From Stentor coeruleus (Eukaryota; Ciliophora; Heterotrichea; Heterotrichida; Stentoridae): a stretch of 64,000 nucleotides of DNA. Under the pieces are notes generated by a model. The model made no database searches. It was not told the DNA's origin and saw only the letters and a program-made list of their open reading frames with translations. Position numbers and translations under genes: made by a program. The stretch is from NCBI GenBank assembly GCA_001970955.1, contig MPUH01000128.1:35703-99702 (forward strand), written 5' to 3'. The first letter of the stretch is position 1; every line of letters starts with the position of its first letter. This document shows, one piece after another, positions 10,401-22,000 of this stretch.

Positions 10401-13400
10401 AAATTTACAATTCAGTTCTTTCTTTTATTGTGATTTCAGCTTCGGCTAAGCGGTTTTCTAGAATTTGGATTTTAAGATTGGATTCGTTATCTGAAGTTGG
10501 GATGTTACTGAGTTGGGTTTTAAGATAGGAAATTTCGGTATTTAGTTGAGAAATTTTGGATTTTAGATTTGAAATTGTTATGGTTTTTTCACTTTCATTT
10601 GCCACAAATCTTGTTTCAAGAGAGGTGCGAGATTGTTTTTCTATATCGTGTGAGGATTTTAGCTGTAGATAATCCTCGCTTAGATGTAGATGGACTTTTT
10701 TTATCTCATCGATTTCTTCTTGTTTGCTTCTTAAATATTCTTTTTGAGAATTAAAAGCTCCTTCTAGTGTGGCAAATTCCAGATCTTTATCATCAAGTTC
10801 CATCTTTAATTTGTTTATCTGCTCTTCAAAAGTCTTTATTAAATGATCGATATTAGGATGTTTAGATGCTGCTTCTGAAAGAACTTTATTATGTTTCTTA
10901 GCAAGGTTGATTCTGTATATAAATTACTCTTCATCTTTTTTCGCTATTTCTTTAATCAGAGAAGCCATTTTCATCTGAAAAGAATTTTCTAAGTTTTTCA
11001 CTTCGCTTTCAGCTTTTTTTAAATCTTCTTCTTTCTTTTTTACTACATTTTTTATGTTTGTATTTTCGCTTTCCTTTTCTCTAGCCAAGTTTTCTGCTTT
11101 TTCAGCTTCTTCTTTTAAAGATTTGATGCTTTCTTCATAACTTTTTCTAGTTTCCTCATATGATTCTGGAGCATATTCTAAACTTTCTTCAAAAACTAAA
11201 CTTTGTCTATCCTTTTTATTAACCTCATCTTCTAAGGTTTTGATAGTTTCTTGAGCTATTTCCAATCCAAAAGCATGAGATTTTATTATTTCATCTTGTT
11301 CGCGACATTGTTTTTTTAATTGTTTTATTTCTAAAATCTGCTTGTCTAGCTGTGAATTTTTGTTAATAATTTCTTCATTTAGTTGTTCTAATGCTATGTG
11401 AAGTTCGTTTTTAGTTTCGTTTTCTAATTCAAAATCTTCAGATTCTTTTATGTTTTCTTGGAGATCTAAAATCTGATTATTTAATAATGAAATTCTGATT
11501 AGAAATTACTCGTTATCTTTTTGTTCAATGCATTTGGTGAGTTTTGCAATTTTGTTTTGCATTTGATCAGAGAACTGGGATTTTTCTTGGAGTAATGCTT
11601 CGATGTTGTTTTGCAAAATTGATAATTCTTTTGAGTGGTTAGATTGAAGATTTTTTATGGTTATTTCTTGTTCTTGAAGGGAATTTTCTAGCTGTTTGAT
11701 AGTGTTTTGGTTTTTTTGTAGTTCAAAATTGTAATTTTCTATAAGATTATTTTTATCATCTTTTTTTAGTACTGATTCTTGTCGTTTGTTTTGAAGATCT
11801 TGGATTTGTAAGGATTCCTCTTTGATATTTTCATAATTTATGTTTTGATTTTGAAGTTGGATTTTCAGATTTTCTAGCTGGGAATTTTTTTCGCTAAGAT
11901 CATCTAATAAATCTTTTATTTCTTTGTTTTTTTCTCTTATGGTTTGTTTTTTATTCTGAGTTTTAACCGCAAAATTTTCTAATTGGGTATTTTTTTCTTT
12001 GAGCTCTTCTAATAAACCTTTAATTTCTTTATTTTGTTTTTCATCAACTTGGGTTTTTAATTTTATGTCATTTGTCAAACCTTCAATTATCTTTTCTTTT
12101 TCCTCTATTACTTCTTTTTTCCTATTAATTTCTTCAATTTTTTCATTAATTTGTAATTTCATCATAGAAATCTCTTTATTCGCTTCACTCAAGTTATTAT
12201 CTTTATCTTGTTTTTCTACCTTTTTCCTCTGTATTTTCTCTTTAAGTTTACATACCTCAGATTGTTGGGTTTGTAAGTCAGTTTTCAATGAAAAAACCTC
12301 ATCTTCCAAAGATTCTTCAGTTTCTCGTAGATTTTTACTATAATACTCGATTTCTTTATTTTTTTTGCATATATCCTGTTTTAATTTATCTATTTCAAAT
12401 GCCATTTCTTGAATTTTTTTCTCATTTTCATTATTTTTATTAGTAATTTCTTCAATCATAGCATCCATATATTCATTCTCTTTATTTTTTTCTTCCAAAT
12501 ACTCCATATCAGCTCTTATTTCCTCAATTTCCTGTATCTTATCCTCTAATTCCTGGGCTATTTTTTCATATTCCCTTTTATATTCCTCAATTTCTAAATC
12601 TTTTTCCTCAAATTCTTCGACTATATGTCCTATTTCCATTTCCCCACCCTGAATTTCTCCTATTTTTTCTTTATACCCATTAAACTCATAAGACATCTTC
12701 ATATATTCTTCTTCTTTTTCAATTATTTTCTTTTTTAAATCATTATTTTCAATTGTCAACTTTCTAAGTTTTTCTTCAATCATATCGTTTTTTTCTTCAA
12801 ATTTAAGCTTTTGTTGCTTTAATTGCTCTACTAACAAATCTTCACTAATTTTCTGCTTTTCAATGCTTTCTAATTGTTTTTTTAAAACTTCAGCGCTTTT
12901 AAAAAATTTATCAGCTTCTTCAGTTTTATCATTTAAAGCTTGATTTAACACCCTAATTTTCTCATAAAGTTGAGAGATTTCTTTTTCCGCAGTGTCTTTA
13001 TCGAAATCAATGCTTTGTAAGTTTTCTATATTCTTTTCTAGTTCATCATAAGCTTTTTCAAGACTTTTATAGTTTTCTTGCTCTTTTTTCATTCTTTTGT
13101 TTTGCTCGTCTATGATTTTTTTGTAGTGCGCTTCTGATTTTAGTAGTTTATCTTCTAGTTTTAAGATTTTAGTATGATATTCATGGAATTTTTCTGAGTT
13201 TTCACTAGTTTTTTGCTTTTCTTCTTTGAGTTCTTGTATTTGTAGCTCAAGTAACTGAAATTCTTCATTTAAAGCGTCATATTCAGATTTTTTGTTTTCC
13301 GCTATGTCTTTAGCTTGTTTTACAGCTGAATTTAATTCTTTTATTTGAGTTTCTAATTTTTTATTTATTAATGCTTGTTCTTCTAGGCTTTCATTTGATT

Positions 13401-16345
13401 TTTTAAGCTGCATTTTAGCATCATCTAAGCTTAATTGTTTATTTTTTTCATCCAATTTAGCTTTTAACTCATTTTGTGTATCTTTTTGTAATTTGTTTAG
13501 TTTTACTGAATATTCTTGATTTATCACTTTTTGTCTTTCGAAATTTTGTTCCATATCATAAATTTTGTCTTGGAGTTCTTTTATTGTATTTTCTAAGCTT
13601 TGAATAATTCTATCTTTTTCTACTGCCAATTTTTTGTATTGGATATTAAATGTTTCTTCTATTTTATTAGCTTCTTGTTGTAACTCAAAAATATTTTGTT
13701 TGTATTTGTGTTCTTTTGCTTTTAGTTCAGTAATTAGCTTAGAATTTTCTTCAAATTCATGTACTTTTAATTTATATTCATTAGCAAGTCTAGCATTTTC
13801 TTTATTTTCCTGCTCTTTCGCTTTAAACTCATTTAAAAAGTGAATATTTTCTTTATACTCCAGCTCTTTTGCTTTAAAATCATTTAAAAGCTTAAAATTT
13901 TCTTTATACTCCAACTCTTTTGCTTTAAAATCATTTAAAAGCTTAACATTTTCGTTATACTCCAACTCTTTTGCCTTATACTCATTAACAAGCATAGCAT
14001 TTACCTTATATTCTTGTTCGTTCACTATAATATCCTTAACCAGCCTATCATTTTCATCCCTGACTTTCTCAAGTTCCTCAATTTTTTTATCCTTCATATG
14101 AATTTCTTCTTCCAACCTGCCCATTTTATCATCAGCTCCACTTAAATCCTCATATTTTCTTAAAATTTCCACATATTTCCCTTCATTTTCTCTAACTTTT
14201 TCTTCCAACAGCTCTTTTTCAAGTTTTCCTTCCTGTATCTTATTCTTAAGTTTTTCAATTTCAATCATTAACACCTCTTTATCTGCTTGTAACTGTTTAT
14301 TCTCAATTTTATGCTCAAATATTTCTTCATTAAGAATGTTTACTTCTTTTTCATATGGATTTATGACTTTTATTTGAACATCATCATATTTTTGTTTTTG
14401 TTTTATAAAATCCTCTTCAATTTTCTGGATAATTTTATTGAGTTTTATTATTTCTGTGTTCTTTTGTAGGTCAAATTGCTTTTCAAGGTTATCTTGTAGA
14501 GATTTCATACCAGTTTCTAAAATAAGATTTTGGGTTTCTAAAGATTTTGTTTTGTTTTCTAATATTTCTATGATTTTTACTTTATCTAGTAAGGATTCTT
14601 GTTCTTTTTTGGCTACTATTAAAATGTCTTCGATTTTTTTTTCGGACTTTTTTAACTTGTCTTCTAAGTCTTTTGTTTTCTTAAACATACGCGCATTTTC
14701 TTCTTCGTGTGATGAGGAAATATTAATTTTTTCATAATCGATCAAAGCTTTTAGTTCTTCGATTTCGCTTTGATATTGATCTATTTGGATTTCTTCTTTT
14801 TTTATAATCTCTTCAAGTTTTTTCTTATCTCCTTCTAAATTCTCAATCCTCTCCTTTAAAGTTTCAACCCTCATACTCTCTTCTTTTCTATCACCCCTCC
14901 CCACTCTTAAAGCTTGCTTTTTCCCTTTAGCCAATCCTAAAAAGTTATTTTTACCTTCATTTTCCCATTGATTTTTATCCAACAATTTTTCAGGCCATTT
15001 CTTTAGCTTTTTCTCATAATCCTGTGTTAAATTCTCCATTTCTTCTTTAACTCTTTCAAACTCTTTACATTTCTCTTGAAGTTTTTTATTTAATTTTTCA
15101 TAATTATTATTCAGCAAAAAAACTTGTTCCTGAAGTTCAAAGTTTTCTTTTTTCAACAAAGCCATCTGGTCTTTAAGTTTATTTTCATTATTAGGGGATA
15201 AATAACGTGAGTTTCTAAACACAGAATCTCTATCTTTTTGTGTAAAAAATTCTTGAGCTGTTTTCGCAGTACTTTGTTGAGCCCTTTCTCCAATAAGTGA
15301 ATGAAGTTGATCAATACTTTCTTGTAAACGTTGCTTTTCTAATTGATGTTCTTCTTTAATTCTTTGTATTGCTTTTTCATATGTTGATGGATATTGAGTA
15401 AACTTGTTTTTCCAATCTCTAAGAGAATCTCGTTCTTGAGTTACTTTTATAAAATTTTCTCTTAAATCCTCTCCTGTGACATTTTTACTTTGAAACCTCT
15501 CATAATTTTCATGATCTCTATTTCTAAGCTCATGTCTAAAAATACTCAGTTGCTGTTCTTGGCTTTGTATTAAAGCAATTTTATTATTCAACTCCATTTG
15601 CAAATCTTGTCCCAGTTCCCTCATTCTATTAAGTTCTGTTTTTAAAGCAAATGNATTGCTGTTCTTGGCTTTGTATTAAAGCAATTTTATTATTTAACTC
15701 CATTTGCAAATCTTGTCCCAGTTCCCTCATTCTATTAAGTTCTGTTTTTAAAGCAAATGCTTCAGTTGTATCTTTTTCATGAATTTTATCTTGTAGTTGG
15801 CTTTTAAACATTAGAATTTGTTCTTCCATTTGGTCCAAAGTGTTTTTCAAATGTTTGTTTTCTTGAATCAGATTTTTATCGCTTTGTTTGTTATGAGCGC
15901 AACTTGTCCAAAGTTCATGGTTTAAGTTATTGAAAATCTCCCAGAGTTTTGCTTTTATCGTAGGTTCATCTTGTTTTTTGCTTTGTTTTAAAAGATCAAA
16001 AACATCAGTTTGTGCTTTTATTAGAACTTCAGAAACTTGGCTGTAATCTGAAAATTTCGGGGAGTTTTTCCGATTGTCTTTTTCATTATCTCGCCAACCT
16101 GGAGTTGATATGCGACTTGGGATAGGTTCATTGTTTTTTGAAATAAACATTGCATATGGGTTGTTTTGAACTTTATCATAGACAGTTGCCAGTCTTGAAT
16201 CTAATGCTAAAGCTCTTAAGGGCTCTTCTCTTAGTCTATCTTTAGACATAGCCCGAGGACGTAATCTTGAGTAGGTTATTATTTTGTCTGAATCCCTATG
16301 GCCTAGGTCTTTAGATGAATTTCTTCTATGATATAAGCTTTCCAT
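7465..16345 (-). CDS. Giant coiled-coil protein, golgin/GRIP-like C-terminus
   Basis: One gene in five exons: 16345-11510, 11494-10928, 10912-10409, 10393-9257 and 9241-7465. The four introns are 15 nt each. Exon 1 contains a false 106-bp duplication at the N at 15654; removing it gives one open frame of about 2904 aa. Residues about 1-130 are Arg/Ser-rich and non-helical; most of the rest is heptad-patterned, Glu/Lys/Leu-rich coiled coil. Six 17-residue repeats lie at 13681-13986. Near the C-terminus a helical segment (EQIRGILLTVLETL ... IKVMLDILSIS) followed by a Lys-rich end resembles a GRIP domain, the Golgi-targeting module of golgins, but the usual aromatic residue is not evident. A golgin-type tether is my best guess; a cytoskeletal or basal-body filament protein is the alternative. 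Confidence 0.85.
9242..9256 (-). other. 15-nt intron (coiled-coil gene, intron 4)
   Basis: On the minus strand it reads GTAAATTTTATACAG. It interrupts a Met codon (AT|G) in phase 2, and retention gives an immediate in-frame TAA. Removing it joins two long coiled-coil frames. Confidence 0.93.
10394..10408 (-). other. 15-nt intron (coiled-coil gene, intron 3)
   Basis: Minus strand GTAAATTTTACTCAG, phase 2 (TT|C, Phe). Retention creates in-frame TAA. It differs from intron 4 at two positions. Confidence 0.93.
10913..10927 (-). other. 15-nt intron (coiled-coil gene, intron 2)
   Basis: Minus strand GTAATTTATATACAG, phase 2 (GA|A, Glu). Retention creates in-frame TAA; removal restores the coiled-coil frame. 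Confidence 0.93.
11495..11509 (-). other. 15-nt intron (coiled-coil gene, intron 1)
   Basis: Minus strand GTAATTTCTAATCAG, phase 2 (GA|A, Glu). Retention creates in-frame TAA; removal restores the frame. Confidence 0.93.
13681..13986 (-). repeat. Six 51-bp (17-residue) in-frame repeats in the coiled-coil gene
   Basis: Consecutive units follow the pattern NDFKAKELEYKENxKLL. Copies 2 and 3 are nearly identical, and the outer copies have drifted (NEYKLKVHEFEENSKLI, TELKAKEHKYKQNIFEL). The frame is preserved throughout, so it grew by in-frame tandem duplication. Confidence 0.9.
15550..15759. other. Single-N scaffold join with 104-bp duplicated flanks
   Basis: Positions 15550-15653 and 15656-15759 are the same 104-bp sequence with one C/T difference, separated by the N at 15654 and one A. 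The duplication breaks the coiled-coil frame, and collapsing it restores the frame. Best read as two contigs joined without merging their overlap, the mismatch being allelic or an error. Confidence 0.92.
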
Positions 16346-17446
16346 TTATAATTATTGGAGTTTATATATGATGATTTATTGAGAAGAAAAAAGGGAAGTG
16401 ATATAAGAGAAATAAAAATTTCAGGATTGATGATTTATTAAGAATTTTATTATAGGATCAGTTTGGGAGATTGGAAATTGTATTATTTATTATTTTACTT
16501 TTAAAATTGTGAGTAAAAGTATGTGAGTTATGTGGATTGTGTATTTTTGAAATAATTTTTTTTGATATAAGAAATTATTATTATTAATGATAATCCGGTC
16601 TTGTTGTGTTTGAGAAATATTAAGATTGTTTAGTGATTAAAAATAATTGAAAGTTCACTTTATATAATTAAGTTTTAAGTTGTATATTAAAAGTATTTAA
16701 AATACAGAATATTTAGTTACCAAATTTTCTTAAAAGATGATAAGTATCAATATCGAAGTTTCAATAAGCAAATATTAGAATAATATATTAAATAATATTT
16801 AAGTTTCAAGAAGCCTATAAATTTCTAAAGATTTTCTAGATATATTTAAATCAGAGATTTTACTGATAACATATTCTTAGCTTTAGTATCAATTTAACCT
16901 ATAAGAATATTATATAAAGTAGCGTCTTTAAGATCAGTATAATTTGTTAGCTTATTATACCAAATTAGATTTTACTTTTAAAAAAATCGCAAATAATCAT
17001 TTCTACATACTATAATCGAAGAAAACCTTTAGCTATTCACAATTACTATTTACAATATTGTTCTTAGCCTTCAATATAATATTAGTAAAAAACATAAAAT
17101 ATTGTTTATATTTCTCATAAAGCTCACCAAGATATATATTATCTGTTTCTACTAAAAAATTTACTGTAAACAATAACACTTATTTTTAGCCAACATTTTA
17201 ATTTCCTTCAGATAAAATATACAAATCATATCATCTAACTCAATTAATCGCACATAACCTTATCCAAAACAAAACATTTTAAAAACACCCCTAAACTGTA
17301 AACCATCTAAAAAATCTCAGTCATCAAATCTAATTATCAAAAAAACTCAAAAATTCAATAATCTAACACCTTAACACATAAAAAAACCAACCTAAAAACC
17401 CTTCTTTCCAAAAGCCTTCACAAAAAATCATTATCTTAATATCAGC
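16346..17446. other. Intergenic region between two minus-strand genes, no gene seen
   Basis: Next to the coiled-coil start, 16381-16560 has 38 G and 3 C on the plus strand by my count. The right end, beside the stop of the next gene, is C-containing and nearly G-free. No protein-coding or RNA gene recognised in 1.1 kb. Confidence 0.65.
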
Positions 17447-18364
17447 TTAAAAAACATTGCAAACCGCCATGTTCTCAACCGACTTATGCCCAGCATAAAA
17501 TTTCTCAATATCATTAACAATCTGCGTATAATTTTTTCCCTGTCTCACATACACCATCTGCGGTACTGCTTTAGGTAAATAATACAAAACTGCTCTTGGC
17601 TTAATAGAATCTTTCCTAATAACTTCAGCAAATTGATTTTTTTTCTCAAACGGCAACTTATGTTCATTATCAAGTACAGATTGAAAATAAAGCCTCGGAA
17701 GGACAACTTCCCCTCCTTCAAGACAGCTTTCCAAATATTCTTTACAATGATCACGTGAATTAAGTTCAAAATCCCCTAAAGAAGCTTTATTAAGTAGTAA
17801 TTCATAATAACTAGGAGAATTGATTCTCATAAAACAAGCACATTTTATTTGTAAATGAACCCATTCAGCAAGTTCTTTAACAGACTGATAAATCTGTGAC
17901 ACTTTTTGTATAGAAACAAATATATCATCAACTTGATGTTCAGGAATTCCTAATATTGCAGCTCTTATTTCTATTGCTATAAGTTTTGATATAAAAAGAT
18001 ATTGTTGGAAATCTAGATATGGCTTTGTTGTACCAGCTGGGTCATAACTACGACATTCAGGTATTAGAATAAAAAATTCATCATAGTTATCGTGTAATAT
18101 TCTTATATGAGCTGTATATTCAAGTCCATATTTTATAACTTTTATTTGTATTAGCTCAGGGATGATATTGGTTTTGGATATTCTTAAAGATAGATTAGTT
18201 GAATTGAGATCTTCTTTATATTCTAGGAGAAAATGTTTTGAGGTAACTTTGAATAATCCTGGAATATGTGAAGAAACGAAATCAAACATTCGGCAGAGGG
18301 CTACTGATGTACTTGCATAGCTGGTATTTGATTTTAGAGATCTTGATGAGTGAAGATTGGACAT
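17447..18364 (-). CDS. Unknown protein with C-terminal CaaX box
   Basis: 305 aa, ATG to TAA. A Ser/Thr-rich N-terminus of about 20 residues is followed by a globular alpha/beta-looking body with no family I recognise. The final residues are Val-Cys-Asn-Val-Phe, so the last four (CNVF) form a CaaX box predicted to be geranylgeranylated, as in the ankyrin/SAM protein at 4716-5834. No membrane segment, so lipid anchoring would set its location. Function unknown. Confidence 0.7.
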   Translation of the reverse strand: MSNLHSSRSLKSNTSYASTSVALCRMFDFVSSHIPGLFKVTSKHFLLEYKEDLNSTNLSLRISKTNIIPELIQIKVIKYGLEYTAHIRILHDNYDEFFILIPECRSYDPAGTTKPYLDFQQYLFISKLIAIEIRAAILGIPEHQVDDIFVSIQKVSQIYQSVKELAEWVHLQIKCACFMRINSPSYYELLLNKASLGDFELNSRDHCKEYLESCLEGGEVVLPRLYFQSVLDNEHKLPFEKKNQFAEVIRKDSIKPRAVLYYLPKAVPQMVYVRQGKNYTQIVNDIEKFYAGHKSVENMAVCNVF

Positions 18365-19095
18365 TTTTATAAAGGTATTAGAGGAAACTACTTTTTTTTT
18401 TAAGGAATTGATGAGGAGGATAGGAGTGGGTTTATGATTGAGGATAATGGTTTTTGAGGATAGGAGTGGGTTTATGATTGAGGATAATGGTTTTTGGATA
18501 TTGGGATTATGATGTTAGGATATGGTTTTTTGAGTTGATATTTTAATATAGATTTTATTAAGGATAAAGAAATTTATTGGATTGTTTGAGATTTGATTAT
18601 GTAAGGTTGTAGAATTTTGAGGGAAGGATGAATTGAAGGATACAGATGATTAGAGATTTTATAGGTTGTTGGAATTTTTAGATGGATAGTAAATTAGTTT
18701 AAAAATTTAAATGATAAAATTGGGAATTATAAACTTAGTCGTATGTTATTATAAAAAAATTTAGTTGATTTTTGAAATATTTGTTATGATAAGGATTCTA
18801 GATACTAAAAAGCCTTAGACTATAAAAAATAAAAATTCCGAATCCAAACCAAATCCCCTCTTTTTTCTACATATATCAATATTCTAACATCACATTATAA
18901 TCTCTTCATTAAAAACACATTTTTTTATAATTTCATCCTTAACCCCAAAAGCCTACATCATAAAATCTTCCTACACTATTAATCAAAAAAAATTCCAATT
19001 CCAATAAAAAATCATTACCAAAAAAAAATACCCAAATCGCAACACCCATAACAATAAACTTAATCAACTTCTAAAACCAATACAAAATCATTAAA
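18365..19095. other. Intergenic region between minus-strand genes
   Basis: Contains a perfect 40-bp tandem duplication (18416-18495). Positions 18841-19080, 3' of the phosphodiesterase gene, hold 61 C and 2 G by my count. No gene seen. Confidence 0.65.
18416..18495. repeat. 40-bp tandem duplication, two copies
   Basis: The unit begins GAGGATAGGAGTGGGTTTAT and occurs at 18416 and 18456 with no difference. Non-coding, just upstream of the start of the CaaX protein. Confidence 0.9.
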
Positions 19096-22000
19096 TTATT
19101 TAGACTTCGGGTGCATTTCCTTAAGTTTCTGATACTTCTCTATATTCTCATTAAGATTCTCAATATACTGATTTATATGTGGATTTAGCCATAAATTAAT
19201 ACAATCCCACAAAGGTTTTATAACAAATTTCAAAAACCCAAACTCACTAGCATAATATACTTCAGGCTTATCAAGATCCTTCATAATTTCCGTAGGTGTT
19301 AACCCTAAAAGTAACTCTTCCTGATATTGCAAAGTAAATTCATCACATACTTTTTTACTCCACTTCTGATATTCATCATATCTTTTACAAGGATGCGATA
19401 AATCCGCTCCATGAATCAAAAGTCCAGCAAGTCCTTCTAAATCTGAATTCTTCAAAGGATTTTCTTCAATATCTTTTAACCTACTAGTCATAGTTGTAAT
19501 CCCTTCAACATGTCTAGCCATATCAGTTGCTAATATACTTACAATAACAAGTTTTCTAAAAGATCTATTCGCATCATTACTAAATTTAACTAGTAAATTC
19601 GATTTTTCATTTTGCAAAAGCTTAAAAGTTACAGCAGCATGATGGTTTTCTAATACACTTTTATCATTATAAATAAGAGATAAATGACTACCTCGATTGA
19701 TTTCAAAATTATTATTCCTTCCTGGGTGTTCAAGATCATGACAGAAAGCGGCTATAAACAAAGCGAAAATTTCATGTACTGAAAAGAACGTCCCAGCTTT
19801 AGTTGTGGATAATAGCATATATATTGAATGAAGGACATTAAAACCATGATAAAAGTTATGGAATGGATTGTCCCAAACACTATAATGGTCTTTGACTTGA
19901 TTAGTGAAATTTAATAAATAATTTATGTCGATTTCCATTTGGTCAATAAGGTCGAAATCTTGGAACATGGTTTTGACATAAGGAAAGTGATTTGTGATAA
20001 TAAATGGGTCTAAGTCAATATCCCTTAAGTCACTTAAAATAGATTTTTCCATTACTTCAACAAGTTTTCTGCTATCCCGTCTAGGACCTCGTTCAATCCT
20101 CACAGTTTCATGATGAGGTAAAGTCTCAAGGCCGATATACTCAGATATAACTTTATTAGAATATCCTTGTACACTTGGAATTTGTGATAATATATCAGCT
20201 TTGTTTAAATTCCCTTGTTTTAAAGTTTTTATCACATCTTCTATATGTAATTTCGAATCCCCATTATCTAATGTTTTGCTTATGGCCCCAAGTTTCTGAA
20301 TACATTTTTGTAATGAAGTTTCACCATAAATTGAACTTTTCATCGATTCAACTTCTAATTGCATTTTTTTTAGTTTGGAATCCAGTTCAGCTAAAGCAGA
20401 AACATCTTCTAATATCAAAACAACACCTAAAGTTTCTGATTTATTAAAAGTATGAACTGAAGCGATTGTGTAATGAAAATACATTTCTGTTTGTGGAGAT
20501 GGTTGAAATGGTTGGGATATATTAGGCAATGTACGAGTTTTTTTAGATCTGGCACTGACGATTTTCTGTTGTTTTTTCTGGATTCTTTTCGTTGGGTTTT
20601 GCATAACAAATGCGATATCTAAGACAAGTTTTTTATTATCTCGAAGCCAGGAGGAGTAATGGCTTTTAACTGCAATTTTTTTTGTTATGCCAAAAAGTGG
20701 TTTTATTGATTTGTTAGAATAGTCTAACATACCTTCACTATTAAACACAAGGATATAATTCCCAATTGAATTGAGGATGTTTAGGATTCTAGTCCTTTCT
20801 GTTATATTATGCATGAATAAACTACAGTTTTGTAGGGCTGAGGATATAATTTCACTGAAAATCACAAGGGTCTCTTCATCGGATTCATCGAAAAAACCTT
20901 TTTTTTTATTGATCATTTGCAAAGCTGCTATAACTTTCGCGTTTGTATCAAGAACAGGCATGCATAACATAGTCGAAGTCCTATATCCAGTTTTTTTATC
21001 CATAGCCGGGTCAAAACGCGGATCTTCATATACATCATGTATATTCTCAGTTTGCCCAGTCTGAGCTACAGTACCTATTATCCCTTTTCCTATAGGGATT
21101 CTAAAGTCAACAGGGATTTCTTTTTCTAAACCTTGTGCTTTAACAACCATTTCATTACCTTCTATTATAAAAACTGTTGCCCTATCACAATCTAAAAGTT
21201 TTTGTGCTGCTGTACGGATTGTGCATATTAAAGAATGGATATTTAGATTTGTTGCATATTGTTTAATAAATTGTCTTAAAGCTTCTGGACTTTCTTCACA
21301 GTTATGTGCAGCAAATGAACTACTCATAGCAGCTGAGAATTCATTTAAAATCTGTTCATCTTCTTTATTAAAACTACAATAATATGAAAGAGTATCATCA
21401 CGTTTGTTATAAGCTTTGATTAAAAGTCGAGGCATTTTTTCTTCAACAAAAGGAATTACTATTATGTTTTCCTTACCATACATAAGCTCTAAGGATATAG
21501 ACTTACCACTTTCTAAAGATTTCATTAATAAACCCTGATCTTCTAAATGCGACTTTTTTATAATTTTACCTTTTTTGTATAGATATTCTATAAAATACCC
21601 CCCTTCCTCATAAACAACAGCAGATTGTTCAGCATTGATAACAGCACATAATATCTCTAAGCCAGCTTTAATAAGCTTTTCAAATTTCTTTTCTTCATAA
21701 AGTTTCTGCATTGTATCTTTGACTAAAGCAATTTTGTTTTGTGTAGAATTAGCTACGAAAAAAACTTGTTTGCACCATTGTTGAAGCATTTTATGTCTTC
21801 TCCCAACTTGTATCGCATCTCTTAATTCTCTAATATTATCATTTGTATTAGAAAGATAGTCTTTTGGGATTATAGATATAAATTCGGCTATAGCGATTTC
21901 TTCAGGGCCAAAGTTAATACTAGCATTAGCAAAAGCGATAACTCCAAGTGATCTATCTTGAACAATTATAGGTACAGCAAGAAAAGATTCAACTTTAGAA

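Noticed and set aside
11999-14737. Plus-strand frames opposite the giant coiled-coil gene
   Set aside because: Ser/Phe-rich antisense shadows of Glu/Lys codons.
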